Below are positions 1 to 7,189 of a stretch of 13,228 nt of DNA, one piece after another; the stretch's first letter is position 1, and the number at the start of each line of letters is the position of its first letter. The translations under genes were made by a program, and so were the position numbers. Below the pieces are notes generated by a model, which did no database searches, was not told the DNA's origin, and saw only the letters and a list, made by a program, of their open reading frames with translations. Source of the stretch: Pseudomonadota bacterium (GTDB lineage Bacteria > Pseudomonadota > Alphaproteobacteria > Acetobacterales > Acetobacteraceae); NCBI GenBank assembly GCA_021808055.1, contig JAKBCH010000047.1, positions 1 through 13,228 of the forward strand. The letters run 5' to 3'.

Positions 1-850
1 GACCGGCCGCACGCATTTGCAGGATGCAACACCGATTACGCTGGGGCAGGTCATCTCCGGCTGGCACGCGCAGTTGGAGCAAGCTGGTGCCCTCGTCACC
101 TCTTCGCTGGGCGGGCTTTATGAGCTGGCCATCGGCGGCACGGCTGTCGGCACCGGGTTAAACGCGCACCCGAATTTTGGCGCCACCGTCGCGGCCTTCG
201 TGGCGGAGGAAACGGGGTATCCGTTTATCTCAGCCCCCAACAAATTTACCGCCCTTTCGGCGCATGACGCGCTGGTGGCGGCTTCCGGCGCGTTGCGGGT
301 GCTGGCTGGCGCAGCGATGAAAATCGCCAATGACGTGCGCTGGTATGCCTCCGGCCCGCGCACCGGCATCGGCGAATTGCTGATCCCTGAGAACGAGCCG
401 GGTTCCTCTATCATGCCGGGCAAAATCAACCCCACCCAATGCGAGGCGTTGACCATGGTGGCCGTGCAGGTATTCGGCAACGACCATGCGGTGGCCTTTG
501 GCGGCTCCCAGGGTAATTTCCAGCTCAACGTGTTCAAGCCGGTGATGCTCAGCAATTACCTCGATTCAGCCCATATTCTGGCCGAGGGGCTGGATAGTTT
601 CCGCATCCATTGCGCCGAGGGCATTGAACCGGCACTGGGCAGAATTGAGGAAAACCTTGCCCGCAACCTTATGCTTGTAACCGCCCTTAATCCGCATATC
701 GGCTACTCTAAATCGGCCGAAATCGCCCTGAGGGCGCATCGTGAGGGCTTAAGCCTGCGCGAAGCCGCGCTTGCCAGCGGCGCGCTGACCGAGGCTCAGT
801 TTGATGCGTGGGTTGATCCCAAGGCCATGACCGCACCGTTGGTTGTTTAG
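1..850 (+). CDS. fumC: Class II fumarate hydratase (fumarase C), C-terminal part
   Basis: This is a partial gene: the open frame enters at base 2 and ends at TAG 848-850, giving 282 residues. Fumarase C reversibly hydrates fumarate to L-malate in the TCA cycle as a cytosolic homotetramer without an iron-sulfur cluster. The visible part opens with [10 protein letters not shown], whose His corresponds to the active-site His188 region of E. coli FumC. The family signature [13 protein letters not shown] at 401-439 forms the mobile loop with the catalytic serine. [15 protein letters not shown] and [13 protein letters not shown] are also typical. Compared with the usual length of about 465 residues, some 183 N-terminal residues lie left of the window. 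The C-terminus matches FumC in length and form, so the gene appears intact. Aspartase and argininosuccinate lyase share the fold, but the loop sequence and the C-terminal HIGY segment favour fumarase. The map start lies 69 bases downstream. Confidence 0.95.
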   Translation, partial: TGRTHLQDATPITLGQVISGWHAQLEQAGALVTSSLGGLYELAIGGTAVGTGLNAHPNFGATVAAFVAEETGYPFISAPNKFTALSAHDALVAASGALRVLAGAAMKIANDVRWYASGPRTGIGELLIPENEPGSSIMPGKINPTQCEALTMVAVQVFGNDHAVAFGGSQGNFQLNVFKPVMLSNYLDSAHILAEGLDSFRIHCAEGIEPALGRIEENLARNLMLVTALNPHIGYSKSAEIALRAHREGLSLREAALASGALTEAQFDAWVDPKAMTAPLVV

Positions 851-857
851 GGCTGTT

Positions 858-887
858 TTGCGGCCTGGCTTTTGATCGTGCTAAGAT
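858..887 (+). promoter_or_regulatory. Candidate sigma-70 promoter for map
   Basis: TTGCGG (858-863) and TAAGAT (882-887) are separated by 18 bases and lie about 32 bases before the chosen map start. Each hexamer matches the consensus only in part. The position between fumC and map, followed by a GAGGGA ribosome-binding site at 905-910, makes it plausible that map has its own promoter. This is inferred from sequence pattern alone. Confidence 0.35.
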
Positions 888-919
888 CGCGGACTGGACG
901 AAACGAGGGATGATTGCAG

Positions 920-1720
920 ATGGATGGCGGTGCTGATTCTCGCCGGATCATGATTTACAAACCGGAGGACTTTGCGCCGATGCGCGCAGCGGGCCGCCTG
1001 GCGGCTGAAACGCTGGATATGATTGGCGAGCACGTAAAACCGGGTGTTACCACCGAGACGCTGAACGCACTTTGCCATGATTTTATCACCGCGCATGGGG
1101 CCGTGCCCTCGCCGTTGAATTATCGCGGCTTCCCGAAATCCATCTGCACTTCCATCAACCATGTCGTCTGCCATGGCATTCCCGGTGACCGGAAGCTGCT
1201 GGACGGCGATATTCTGAATATCGACGTGACGGTGACGCTGGATGGCTGGTTCGGGGATTCCAGCCGTATGTATGTGGCGGGCAATGCCAACACCCGTGCG
1301 CGGCGGTTAATAGAGGTTACTTATGAGGCGCTTATGCGTGGCATCGCGGCGGTAAAGCCTGGGGCAACTTTTGGCGATATCGGCTTTGCCATCCAGCAAT
1401 ATGTCGAGGCACAACGCTTCACCGTGGTGCGGGATTTTTGTGGCCATGGCATCGGCCAGCGTTTTCATGAACCCCCCAACGTGCTGCATTTTGGACGCCG
1501 CGGGGAAGGGGCGATGCTAAAACCCGGTATGTTTTTCACCATCGAGCCGATGGTCAACGCGGGCAAATCGGACGTGAAGGTTTTGGATGATGGCTGGACA
1601 GCTGTAACCCGCGACCGCAGCCTTTCCGCTCAGTTTGAACATATGATCGGGGTGACAGAAACGGGGGCTGAAATCTTTACGATTTCACCCAAGGGCCACA
1701 CCCAACCACCTTACGCTTAA
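920..1720 (+). CDS. map: Type I methionine aminopeptidase
   Basis: The enzyme removes the initiator methionine from nascent proteins whose second residue is small, acting at the ribosome exit in the cytosol. From ATG 920 the product has 266 residues, close to the 264 of E. coli Map. All five metal ligands are present: Asp102 (LNIDVT), Asp113 (WFGDSS), His176 (GHGIG), Glu209 (TIEPM) and Glu240 (QFEHM). The substrate-contacting His85 (CHGIP) and His183 (FHEPP) are also there. There is no N-terminal zinc-finger extension, so it is the short bacterial type. ATG 920 is preferred because GAGGGA (905-910) lies nine bases upstream. TTG 914 is too close to that site and ATG 950 has no Shine-Dalgarno sequence. 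The gene follows fumC in the same direction and faces hpf. It is expected to be essential if it is the only copy in the genome. Confidence 0.96.
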   Translation: MDGGADSRRIMIYKPEDFAPMRAAGRLAAETLDMIGEHVKPGVTTETLNALCHDFITAHGAVPSPLNYRGFPKSICTSINHVVCHGIPGDRKLLDGDILNIDVTVTLDGWFGDSSRMYVAGNANTRARRLIEVTYEALMRGIAAVKPGATFGDIGFAIQQYVEAQRFTVVRDFCGHGIGQRFHEPPNVLHFGRRGEGAMLKPGMFFTIEPMVNAGKSDVKVLDDGWTAVTRDRSLSAQFEHMIGVTETGAEIFTISPKGHTQPPYA

Positions 1721-1729
1721 GCGCGGATA

Positions 1730-1753
1730 CGGCTGGGTTTTTGCGCCCAGCCG
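1730..1753. terminator. Hairpin between convergent map and hpf
   Basis: CGGCTGGG (1730-1737) and CCCAGCCG (1746-1753) form a perfect 8-bp stem around the loop TTTTTGCG. It begins nine bases after the map stop codon and sits eleven bases from the hpf stop codon. It could end transcripts from both sides. There is no U-run after the stem on either strand, so it is not a classical intrinsic terminator; it may instead act as an RNA 3'-end-protecting stem or with Rho. Confidence 0.5.
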
Positions 1754-1764
1754 CCTCCTGTCAA

Positions 1765-2370
1765 TCAGGCTTTGGGATCAATCCAGCCAACATGCCCGTC
1801 AGTTCGGCGGTAGATGACGTTCAAACCTCCGGTCTTGGAATTACGGAACATCATCAATGGCTGAAAGGCCAGATCCATTTTCATAACCGCATCGCGCACG
1901 GTGAGTGTTTCAATCGCGGTGGTGTCCTCCGCGACGATTGTGGCGTGCAGCTCCTCCGAAAAGGCCTTTACGCCATCCACGTGACCATTCTTGGCTTCGT
2001 GTTCGTCTTCCGCCTCATCCTCTGGTGCCAACACAAAGGCGCGCGCCATTTCGGGCTTTATCTTGTTCAGGTCGCGTTGATGCGCGGAAACCCGCCTGCG
2101 GTAACGGCGAAGCCGCTTGGCAATATGTTCCGCCGCATCTTCAAACGCCGCCCGGGCATCCGCGGCCTCACCTTCGCCACGAACGGTAATGCCACGTCCG
2201 GCGTGCAGGTTGATATCGCAGGTAAAAAAACTGCGAGCGCGGCTGAACGTAACATGTGCCTCAAGGGCGTGATCGAAATATTTTGCCGTGATGGTGCCGA
2301 GTTGCTTGTCCACATGCACGCGAAGAGCGTCTGAGAGATCGACTTGTTTACCTGAGACCGTTAGTTGCAT
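1765..2370 (-). CDS. hpf: Long-form ribosome hibernation promoting factor (HPF/RaiA family)
   Basis: HPF binds the 30S subunit in the mRNA/tRNA channel and, in its long form, dimerises 70S ribosomes into inactive 100S particles during starvation. The 201-residue protein shows the two expected parts. The N-terminal S30AE domain spans about residues 1-100 (MQLTVSGKQVDLSDALR, then the basic helix KRLRRYRRRVSAH at 85-97). An acidic linker follows at about 116-127. The C-terminal dimerisation domain at about 150-200 has VRDAVMKMDLAFQPLMMFRN and VIYRRTDGHVGWIDP. ATG 2370 is chosen because AGGAGA (2381-2376) stands five bases upstream and the family begins MQLTVSGK; an upstream in-frame start at 2397 would add nine unsupported residues. 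It is the last gene of the lpt-rpoN cluster, 64 bases after rpoN. The ptsN gene that often follows is absent, and map converges instead. Confidence 0.95.
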   Translation of the reverse strand: MQLTVSGKQVDLSDALRVHVDKQLGTITAKYFDHALEAHVTFSRARSFFTCDINLHAGRGITVRGEGEAADARAAFEDAAEHIAKRLRRYRRRVSAHQRDLNKIKPEMARAFVLAPEDEAEDEHEAKNGHVDGVKAFSEELHATIVAEDTTAIETLTVRDAVMKMDLAFQPLMMFRNSKTGGLNVIYRRTDGHVGWIDPKA

Positions 2371-2406
2371 GGTCTTCTCCTGAACAATCCGGCTCAAAAT
2401 CCGATG

Positions 2407-2438
2407 TTAGCAAAGCTAGTTTGCTCTTGCTTTGCTAA
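2407..2438 (-). repeat. Inverted repeat at the rpoN stop / hpf leader
   Basis: TTAGCAAAG (2407-2415) and CTTTGCTAA (2430-2438) are perfect 9-base complements with a 14-base loop. The right arm contains the rpoN stop codon (2435-2437). A second, competing stem is AGCAAA (2409-2414) with TTTGCT (2420-2425). Neither is followed by a U-run in the transcript direction, so a full intrinsic terminator is unlikely. An RNA stem that tunes read-through or mRNA stability between rpoN and hpf is possible. Confidence 0.45.
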
Positions 2439-3928
2439 GCGGGCATCTTCTCCCGCCTGCGCTGCGCCGAGCCGGGAATGCGTAGCGCGTCTCTGTATTT
2501 GGCCACGGTCCGCCGTGCGATGTCTATGCCTTCTTTCTGTAATATGACCACCACAGCGTCATCCGACAAAATTTTTTTTGGATTTTCGGCACCTATGATC
2601 TGCCCGACGCGGTGGCGAACGGTTTCGGCTGAGTGAGTCTCTCCATTCGCCCCCGCAAGGGCCGTGGTGAAGAAGAATTTCAGCTCGAAAATGCCGCGCG
2701 GTGTGGCGATTGATTTGTTGGACGTCACACGACTCACGGTGCTCTCATGCAGTTCCACCTCGGCGGCGATGTCCCGCAAGGTTAACGGCCGCAGATGCGA
2801 GATGCCATGGCGGAAAAAACCGTCCTGTCGGCGTACGATTTCAGCAGAAACCCGCAGGATCGTCTGCGCGCGCGATTCAAGCGCCTTGACCAGCCAGTTG
2901 GCACCCTGCAACTGCTCGGAAAGAAAGTTTTTGGTTTCCTTGTTGGCGCAAGCCAATAACCGGGCATGAAACCCGCGCCGAATCAACAAACGCGGCATGG
3001 TTTCGGGGTTCATTTCGAGCAACCAATCGGCACCACCATCCTCCGTTGCCGGGGCAGGGCGCATCAGCACGTCTGGTATCAATGGCCGCAATGGTTCTGA
3101 ATCGAACTTTGCCCCTGGCTTGGGGTCCAGCCGCTTCAGCTCGTCGATCATATCAGCCAGATCCGCTGAATCCACGCCACAAATGTGAAGCAAAGCCCGC
3201 ATCTCGCGCCGGGCCAGCATCTCTAAATTGTCCAGCAGCGCCTGCATTGCCGGGTCCAGCCGGTTTTGTTCGGCCAATTGCACGCCCAGGCACTCCGCCA
3301 GGCTAGTGGCGAACACGCCAACCGGGTCAAACCGCATCATAATGGCGCGGACAGCCTCAAACCGCGGCAGCTCCACGCCCAGGGCAGCGGCCAGTATTTC
3401 CGGTGTGTCGCCCAATCGCCCAGCCGGGTCGAGGGCTGCGATGATTGCCCTGGCAATGGTTAAATCCTCGCGCCCTGCAAACGCAAGCCGGGCCTGCTGC
3501 TCCAGATGCTCACGCAGGCAAGGCCGTTCTGCCTCCAATGTCTCCAGCGGGTTCCAATCGTCTCCCTCACCTGAAAGCCCCGCAGCGCCATAGCCATCGG
3601 CGTTGGTGCCTGCATCATATACATTGCTGGTGTCGAGATCGAGCGAGGTGGTAGCGGAATCCGGCATCATGCCGGCGGCGGCTATGCTCGCCGGATCATC
3701 GGGAATAATGGCTAATGCCTCAACGCTGGCCTCGATCGCGGTTACGGTTTCACCTTCGTTTTCGCGCTCAAGCAACGGATTTTTAAGCAATTCATCTTCA
3801 ATGAACGCGCTGGCTTCTAAATTCGAAAATTGCAGAAGCTGGATCGCCTGGCGCAACTGCGGGGTCATTACCAGCGATTGTGACTGGCGAAGATCCAAGC
3901 GTGGCGCATAGGATGCAGCAAAAGCCAT
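2435..3928 (-). CDS. rpoN: RNA polymerase sigma-54 factor
   Basis: RpoN directs RNA polymerase to -24/-12 promoters and needs an AAA+ activator to open them; it commonly serves nitrogen, motility and envelope genes. The 497-residue protein has the normal architecture. Region I (about 9-55) contains LDLRQSQSLVMTPQLRQAI and LLKNPLLERE, which contact the activator. A variable acidic region II covers about 56-125. The core-binding domain covers about 130-330. The helix-turn-helix lies at about 384-405 (LRDIAAEVELHESTVSRVT), followed by SIATPRGIFELKFFF. The RpoN box ARRTVAKYRD is at 471-480 and reads the -24 element. The start at ATG 3928 fits family alignment because region I begins soon after, although no strong Shine-Dalgarno sequence precedes it. 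It lies 76 bases after lptB on the same strand, so some expression may come from lpt read-through. All diagnostic regions look intact. Confidence 0.97.
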   Translation of the reverse strand: MAFAASYAPRLDLRQSQSLVMTPQLRQAIQLLQFSNLEASAFIEDELLKNPLLERENEGETVTAIEASVEALAIIPDDPASIAAAGMMPDSATTSLDLDTSNVYDAGTNADGYGAAGLSGEGDDWNPLETLEAERPCLREHLEQQARLAFAGREDLTIARAIIAALDPAGRLGDTPEILAAALGVELPRFEAVRAIMMRFDPVGVFATSLAECLGVQLAEQNRLDPAMQALLDNLEMLARREMRALLHICGVDSADLADMIDELKRLDPKPGAKFDSEPLRPLIPDVLMRPAPATEDGGADWLLEMNPETMPRLLIRRGFHARLLACANKETKNFLSEQLQGANWLVKALESRAQTILRVSAEIVRRQDGFFRHGISHLRPLTLRDIAAEVELHESTVSRVTSNKSIATPRGIFELKFFFTTALAGANGETHSAETVRHRVGQIIGAENPKKILSDDAVVVILQKEGIDIARRTVAKYRDALRIPGSAQRRREKMPA

Positions 3929-4004
3929 GCCAGGATGCTATCGCGATTTTAAATTTTTTCCAATGGTTTTTGGCGCGAAAAATGCGCAACCGATACCACC
4001 CAGC

Positions 4005-4784
4005 CTAGAGGCTGAATTTTTCGCCCAGATAAACCCGGCGTACATCCTCATGCGCCACCACTTCCTCCGGGTTGCCTTCCATCAACACCTGGCCATCATA
4101 CATAATATAGGCCCGGTCGATGATCTCCAGCGTCTCGCGCACATTATGGTCGGTAATCAGCACGCCGAGGCCGCGATGCTTCAGATGTGCCACAAGGTCA
4201 CGAATTTCGCCCACGGCGATGGGGTCAATGCCGGCCAGCGGTTCATCGAGCAAAATATAGTTAGGCCCCGTTGCCAGCGCGCGGGCAATTTCCACGCGCC
4301 TGCGCTCACCGCCAGAAAGGGCGAGGGCAGGGGTGCGGCGCAAATGTGAGATACTGAATTCCGCCAATAGCTCGGTCAGCATCTCCTCGCGTCTGCTGGC
4401 ATCCGGCTCCACCATGTCCAGCGCGGCCATGATGTTCTGCTCAACATTCAGCCCCCTGAAAACGCTGGCCTCCTGCGGCAGATACCCAATGCCAAGCCGG
4501 GCGCGGCGATACATGGGCAGGTTGGAAATCTCCACGCCGTCCAATGCGATGGTGCCGGAATCCGGCCCGATCAACCCAACGATCATATAAAACGTCGTGG
4601 TTTTACCAGCACCGTTTGGCCCGAGTAGACCCACAGCCTCGCCGCGCCGGACCGACAATGAAACATTGCGCACCACCGGGCGTTTTTTAAAACGCTTGCC
4701 AAGCCCACTGGCCACCAGCCCAGTGTCACCGCCAGGAACAGAAATGTATCTGTTCTGCTCGCTGCTTATGGTTGAGCTGCTCAT
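4005..4784 (-). CDS. lptB: LPS export ABC transporter ATP-binding protein LptB
   Basis: LptB is the cytoplasmic ATPase that, with the membrane proteins LptF and LptG, extracts lipopolysaccharide from the inner membrane and pushes it along the LptC-LptA bridge. From ATG 4784 it has 259 residues. Visible motifs are Walker A GPNGAGKT (55-62), Q-loop Gln104 (YLPQEASVF), ABC signature LSGGERRRVE (156-165), Walker B YILLDEPLAGIDP with catalytic Glu181, and switch His213 (LITDHNV). YLPQEASVFRGL and the C-terminal VRRVYLGEKF are characteristic of LptB rather than of amino-acid transporter ATPases. A 15-residue upstream extension is open, but ATG 4784 has GGGGA (4795-4791) six bases before it and starts one base after the lptA stop, so it is the better start. 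The first 24 or so residues are a little longer than in E. coli LptB. lptF and lptG are not in the window. Confidence 0.96.
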   Translation of the reverse strand: MSSSTISSEQNRYISVPGGDTGLVASGLGKRFKKRPVVRNVSLSVRRGEAVGLLGPNGAGKTTTFYMIVGLIGPDSGTIALDGVEISNLPMYRRARLGIGYLPQEASVFRGLNVEQNIMAALDMVEPDASRREEMLTELLAEFSISHLRRTPALALSGGERRRVEIARALATGPNYILLDEPLAGIDPIAVGEIRDLVAHLKHRGLGVLITDHNVRETLEIIDRAYIMYDGQVLMEGNPEEVVAHEDVRRVYLGEKFSL

Positions 4785-4785
4785 T

Positions 4786-5679
4786 TTATTTCCCCGATCC
4801 TGGCAGGACCACGCCAGAAACCTGGCCACCCGGCCCGGCCAGCAGCGTGGCGATGCCGGTTTTCATGTTTACCAACGCATCAGAGCCCGCAAGTTCGTTC
4901 TGGCCATGAACGATGTGCACATTTCCGCCAAGCCGCGCCTCGCCGGTGGGCGGCAGATAAACGCCTGAATCGCCCGTGGCGGTGTCGCCCTGGGTTTTTA
5001 TAACCACATGGCCAATGGCTTCCACGCGTTTGATGTTGCCGCCCTGGTTGAGTGCATCCGCATTCTGCGTGGGTTGTGGTTTGGTGTTGTTTTCCTGGGC
5101 GGCAAAATAACCGGTGATGATATCCGCGGCGATTGAGCGCCCGTCGCTGGCCACAATTAATGCATGGCCGCGCGCAATGGCCTTGTGCTCGCCTGCGTAA
5201 TATTCGATTGAATCCTTGGCGGTAACGACATCCTGCGGCGTGGTGAGTTTCAGGTTTTGCCCGGTTAAAACCAACACCTGTTGCCCCACCGCGTAAACCG
5301 CACGGTCGCCCCAGGCATTATCAGTGGCGGTATAAACATGCACGTGGCCGATCGCGTCCAGCTCGGTGAGTTGGGAGTTGCCTTGGTCAAGCGGGCTGGC
5401 GGCATTGCTGTCGGCGGAGGCTGGCTGACCGGCAGCGCCGGGTTTTTTTACGTAATGCGCCACCAGCTCATCGGCGGTTACGGTAACATCCCCTCGCACG
5501 GCCTTGGCATTGCCGCTTGCCGTTACGGTCTGGGCATCCTGTGACCAGGTGATGCCCTGCGACGCGGTGATCTGAATCGGCACCGGGGCCGCATTTGGCG
5601 CGCTGCCCAGGTTCAAATCCTGCGCAAAAGCCGGAGAGGCCGTAAAGGCCATAACCGGCAGAAGATAAATTCGCCTCAT
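4786..5679 (-). CDS. lptA: Periplasmic LPS transport protein LptA (long form with two OstA-like modules)
   Basis: LptA forms the periplasmic bridge that carries lipopolysaccharide from LptC to LptD at the outer membrane. The 297-residue product begins with a Sec signal peptide (RR, hydrophobic LLPVMAFTA, cleavage likely after AFA at 19). The mature part is rich in short beta-strand patterns typical of the OstA/LptA beta-jellyroll, starting TVTASGNAKAVRGDVTVTAD (51-70). It is clearly longer than E. coli LptA (185 residues). The extra length comes from a second copy of the AIGHV...GD..VY...GQN unit: 109-171 and 221-282 align with each other. Low-complexity linkers at about 79-103 and 195-215 separate the blocks. 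Its ATG overlaps the lptC stop by four bases (ATGA), and lptB starts one base after its TAA, so the three genes are probably translationally coupled. The N-terminal half of an LptD is a less likely reading, since no barrel follows. Confidence 0.9.
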   Translation of the reverse strand: MRRIYLLPVMAFTASPAFAQDLNLGSAPNAAPVPIQITASQGITWSQDAQTVTASGNAKAVRGDVTVTADELVAHYVKKPGAAGQPASADSNAASPLDQGNSQLTELDAIGHVHVYTATDNAWGDRAVYAVGQQVLVLTGQNLKLTTPQDVVTAKDSIEYYAGEHKAIARGHALIVASDGRSIAADIITGYFAAQENNTKPQPTQNADALNQGGNIKRVEAIGHVVIKTQGDTATGDSGVYLPPTGEARLGGNVHIVHGQNELAGSDALVNMKTGIATLLAGPGGQVSGVVLPGSGK

Positions 5680-6335
5680 TGTGCCTGGGAAAGTATCAGC
5701 GTGGCTGGGCCGTGGAAAGTTATCTTATCGCCCCTCCCGGTGATGCTGAAGCCGTTCTGGGCGTTAAGCGTGCCAAATGGCCCCGTTACCTGCACGGGGT
5801 TGGTGCCGGATGCGCCACCCTGGCGCAGATCGATGGCGGTGCCTTTCGTCGTTACGATCGTGCCGTCGTTGCGGTAGAGCGTAACGCCACCGTTCAGGTT
5901 CAGCATGTCGTTCTTTTGGTTGTAATCGCCGGTAGCGGATTTGAGCATGAGCCACGCGCCGGATTTAAGTGTGATGTCGCCTTCAGGCGCGGTAAGGGTT
6001 ACGCTGTTGGGCCCCTTTTGCACGGCGCTTGCGGCGGTTACGGTATAGGGTTGCCCTTGCTGGTCGCGGCCATGATAGGTCGCATCCTGCATACGTGAGG
6101 CGGCGGTGCCGGTGGATTGAGAAACATGATACGTCACCCGGTTCGCGTCAGGGCCAGACTGCCAGGACGGTGCGAGCGCCAGTGCCGCCAGCAGTAATAA
6201 GGCGGCCGCGGGCAAGGCGCGCTTGAGCAGTGTAACGCGTAAGCTGCGCCTGGCGATGTTTGTCTGGGATTCTTGCCGCTGACGGCGGATGTCATCCAAA
6301 ACTGAAGACCGGAGGACATTATCGATGTGATTCAT
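5676..6335 (-). CDS. lptC: LPS export system protein LptC
   Basis: LptC is a bitopic inner-membrane protein that receives lipopolysaccharide from LptB2FG and passes it to LptA. The 219-residue reading from ATG 6335 has a charged cytoplasmic N-terminus (about 1-39), one hydrophobic helix at about 41-56 (ALPAAALLLLAALALA) and a periplasmic beta-rich domain. That domain contains TYHGRDQQGQPYTVTA, a run common in the LptC/YrbK family, and ends with a jellyroll-like KITFHGPATLIL. A GTG two codons earlier (6341) is an alternative start. Neither start has a clear Shine-Dalgarno sequence, and a hairpin occupies that position (see 6343-6357). Sequence conservation of LptC is low, so the call leans on the topology plus the position directly before lptA (4-base overlap) and lptB. 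Confidence 0.9.
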   Translation of the reverse strand: MNHIDNVLRSSVLDDIRRQRQESQTNIARRSLRVTLLKRALPAAALLLLAALALAPSWQSGPDANRVTYHVSQSTGTAASRMQDATYHGRDQQGQPYTVTAASAVQKGPNSVTLTAPEGDITLKSGAWLMLKSATGDYNQKNDMLNLNGGVTLYRNDGTIVTTKGTAIDLRQGGASGTNPVQVTGPFGTLNAQNGFSITGRGDKITFHGPATLILSQAQ

Positions 6336-6342
6336 ACACACA

Positions 6343-6357
6343 CCATGCCCAGCATGG
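6343..6357 (-). promoter_or_regulatory. Hairpin at the lptC ribosome-binding position
   Basis: CCATGC (6343-6348) and GCATGG (6352-6357) form a perfect 6-bp stem with a 3-base loop. In the lptC mRNA it ends seven bases before ATG 6335, where a Shine-Dalgarno sequence would normally be. It could affect translation initiation of lptC, or be a DNA dyad bound by a regulator. The structure is seen in the sequence; the function is inferred. Confidence 0.4.
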
Positions 6358-6457
6358 CCGGGAGTGACGGATCGGTAGGCATAACAGCTCTATGCAAGCG
6401 AATTAAGGCGGGAGCAGGGCAGTCAGGTCTGCTACGCGGTGTGGCGGCGCGAATCAT

Positions 6458-6463
6458 ATTATA
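6458..6463 (-). promoter_or_regulatory. Lone -10 hexamer in the nrnC-lptC interval
   Basis: On the minus strand the sequence reads a perfect TATAAT here, about 120 bases before lptC. The hexamer expected 17 bases upstream is GCGCGG, which is no -35 match. TTGACC (6493-6488) is 24 bases away, too far for normal spacing. The 190-base interval 6336-6525 holds no convincing gene. A separate lpt promoter here is plausible, perhaps needing an activator. Confidence 0.3.
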
Positions 6464-6525
6464 CGGTATGGCCAGCCCAGCCGCGCCGGTCAACACGATA
6501 TACGCAACCCTGTGTAACCTTTGCT

Positions 6526-7155
6526 TTAGTGTGAGAAGATATCCGGCTCTGCGTAACCTAACAGATCGAGCTTCGCCCGGGTTGGTAGAAACTGAAAAGC
6601 GGCCTCGGCTATCTCCTGCCGGTTCTCCCGCACAAGCAAATAGCTCAGCCGTTCCCAGATTTTATGCAGATGCAGCACATCCGATGCCGCATAGGTGAGT
6701 TGCTCCGGGCTTAATTCCGCCGCGCCCCAATCGCTGGTCTGCTGCTGTTTGGAAATATCAACCCCGGCCAGATCCTTGCATAAATCCTTCAACCCATGCC
6801 GGTCTGTGTAGGTGCGCACCAGTTTGGAGGCGATTTTGGTGCAGATAACAGGGGCCACCAACACGCCGAGCGCATTATACAGCGCCGCGATATCGAACCG
6901 GCCATAATGGAACAGCTTAGTTATATTACGGTTCGCCAGCAACGCCTTGAGGTTGGGGCAATTCCCAGCCTGGCCGCCGAGCGATTCGGGGATAATCTGC
7001 ACCAGATGCGCGCTGCCATCCCCCGCGGAGAGCTGCACTAGGCAAAGCCTGTCCCGGCGGGGGTTCAGCCCCATGGTCTCGGTATCCACCGCCACAACCG
7101 GGCCAAAATCGAGCCCCGTGGGCAGATCATGCTGATGAAGCGTGATGCCGTTCAT
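6526..7155 (-). CDS. nrnC: DEDDy 3'-5' exonuclease, NrnC-type (often annotated ribonuclease D)
   Basis: This 209-residue protein is a single exonuclease domain. Exo I is VVAVDTETMGL with Asp24 and Glu26. Exo II is LFHYGRFDIAAL with Asp88. Exo III is LTYAASDVLHLHKI with Tyr155 and Asp159. Together these complete the two-metal DEDDy site. It lacks the two HRDC domains of true RNase D (about 375 residues in E. coli). Its length, residue spacing and position before lptC fit the alphaproteobacterial NrnC group, which from published work on Bartonella and Brucella homologues forms a ring-shaped octamer and cleaves dinucleotides such as pGpG, doing the job of Orn. The assignment to NrnC is by family knowledge, not by a search. 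ATG 7155 is preceded by GGTGA about five bases upstream. The gene starts 31 bases after tRNA-Leu on the same strand and lies 190 bases before lptC. Confidence 0.85.
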   Translation of the reverse strand: MNGITLHQHDLPTGLDFGPVVAVDTETMGLNPRRDRLCLVQLSAGDGSAHLVQIIPESLGGQAGNCPNLKALLANRNITKLFHYGRFDIAALYNALGVLVAPVICTKIASKLVRTYTDRHGLKDLCKDLAGVDISKQQQTSDWGAAELSPEQLTYAASDVLHLHKIWERLSYLLVRENRQEIAEAAFQFLPTRAKLDLLGYAEPDIFSH

Positions 7156-7172
7156 ATTATCACCGGATTTTG

Positions 7173-7189
7173 AAAAAAATTAAAAATGG
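7173..7189 (-). terminator. U-rich trailer after tRNA-Leu
   Basis: Reading the minus strand, the tRNA CCA end runs into UUUUUAA and then seven U residues (7179-7173). The arm CCAUUUUUAA (7189-7180) is complementary to the 5' leader at 7286-7277, so the tRNA plus flanks resemble a large stem followed by a U-run. This could terminate transcription at the tRNA 3' end before nrnC. The nrnC ribosome-binding site lies just beyond. Confidence 0.35.

Noticed and set aside
1741..2334. 197-codon plus-strand frame opposite hpf
   Set aside because: The minus-strand reading is a clear HPF protein with a good ribosome site; the plus frame shows no domain.
2371..2397. Upstream in-frame start extending hpf by nine residues
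   Set aside because: The extension would place the strong AGGAGA ribosome site inside the gene; family members begin at MQLTVSGK.
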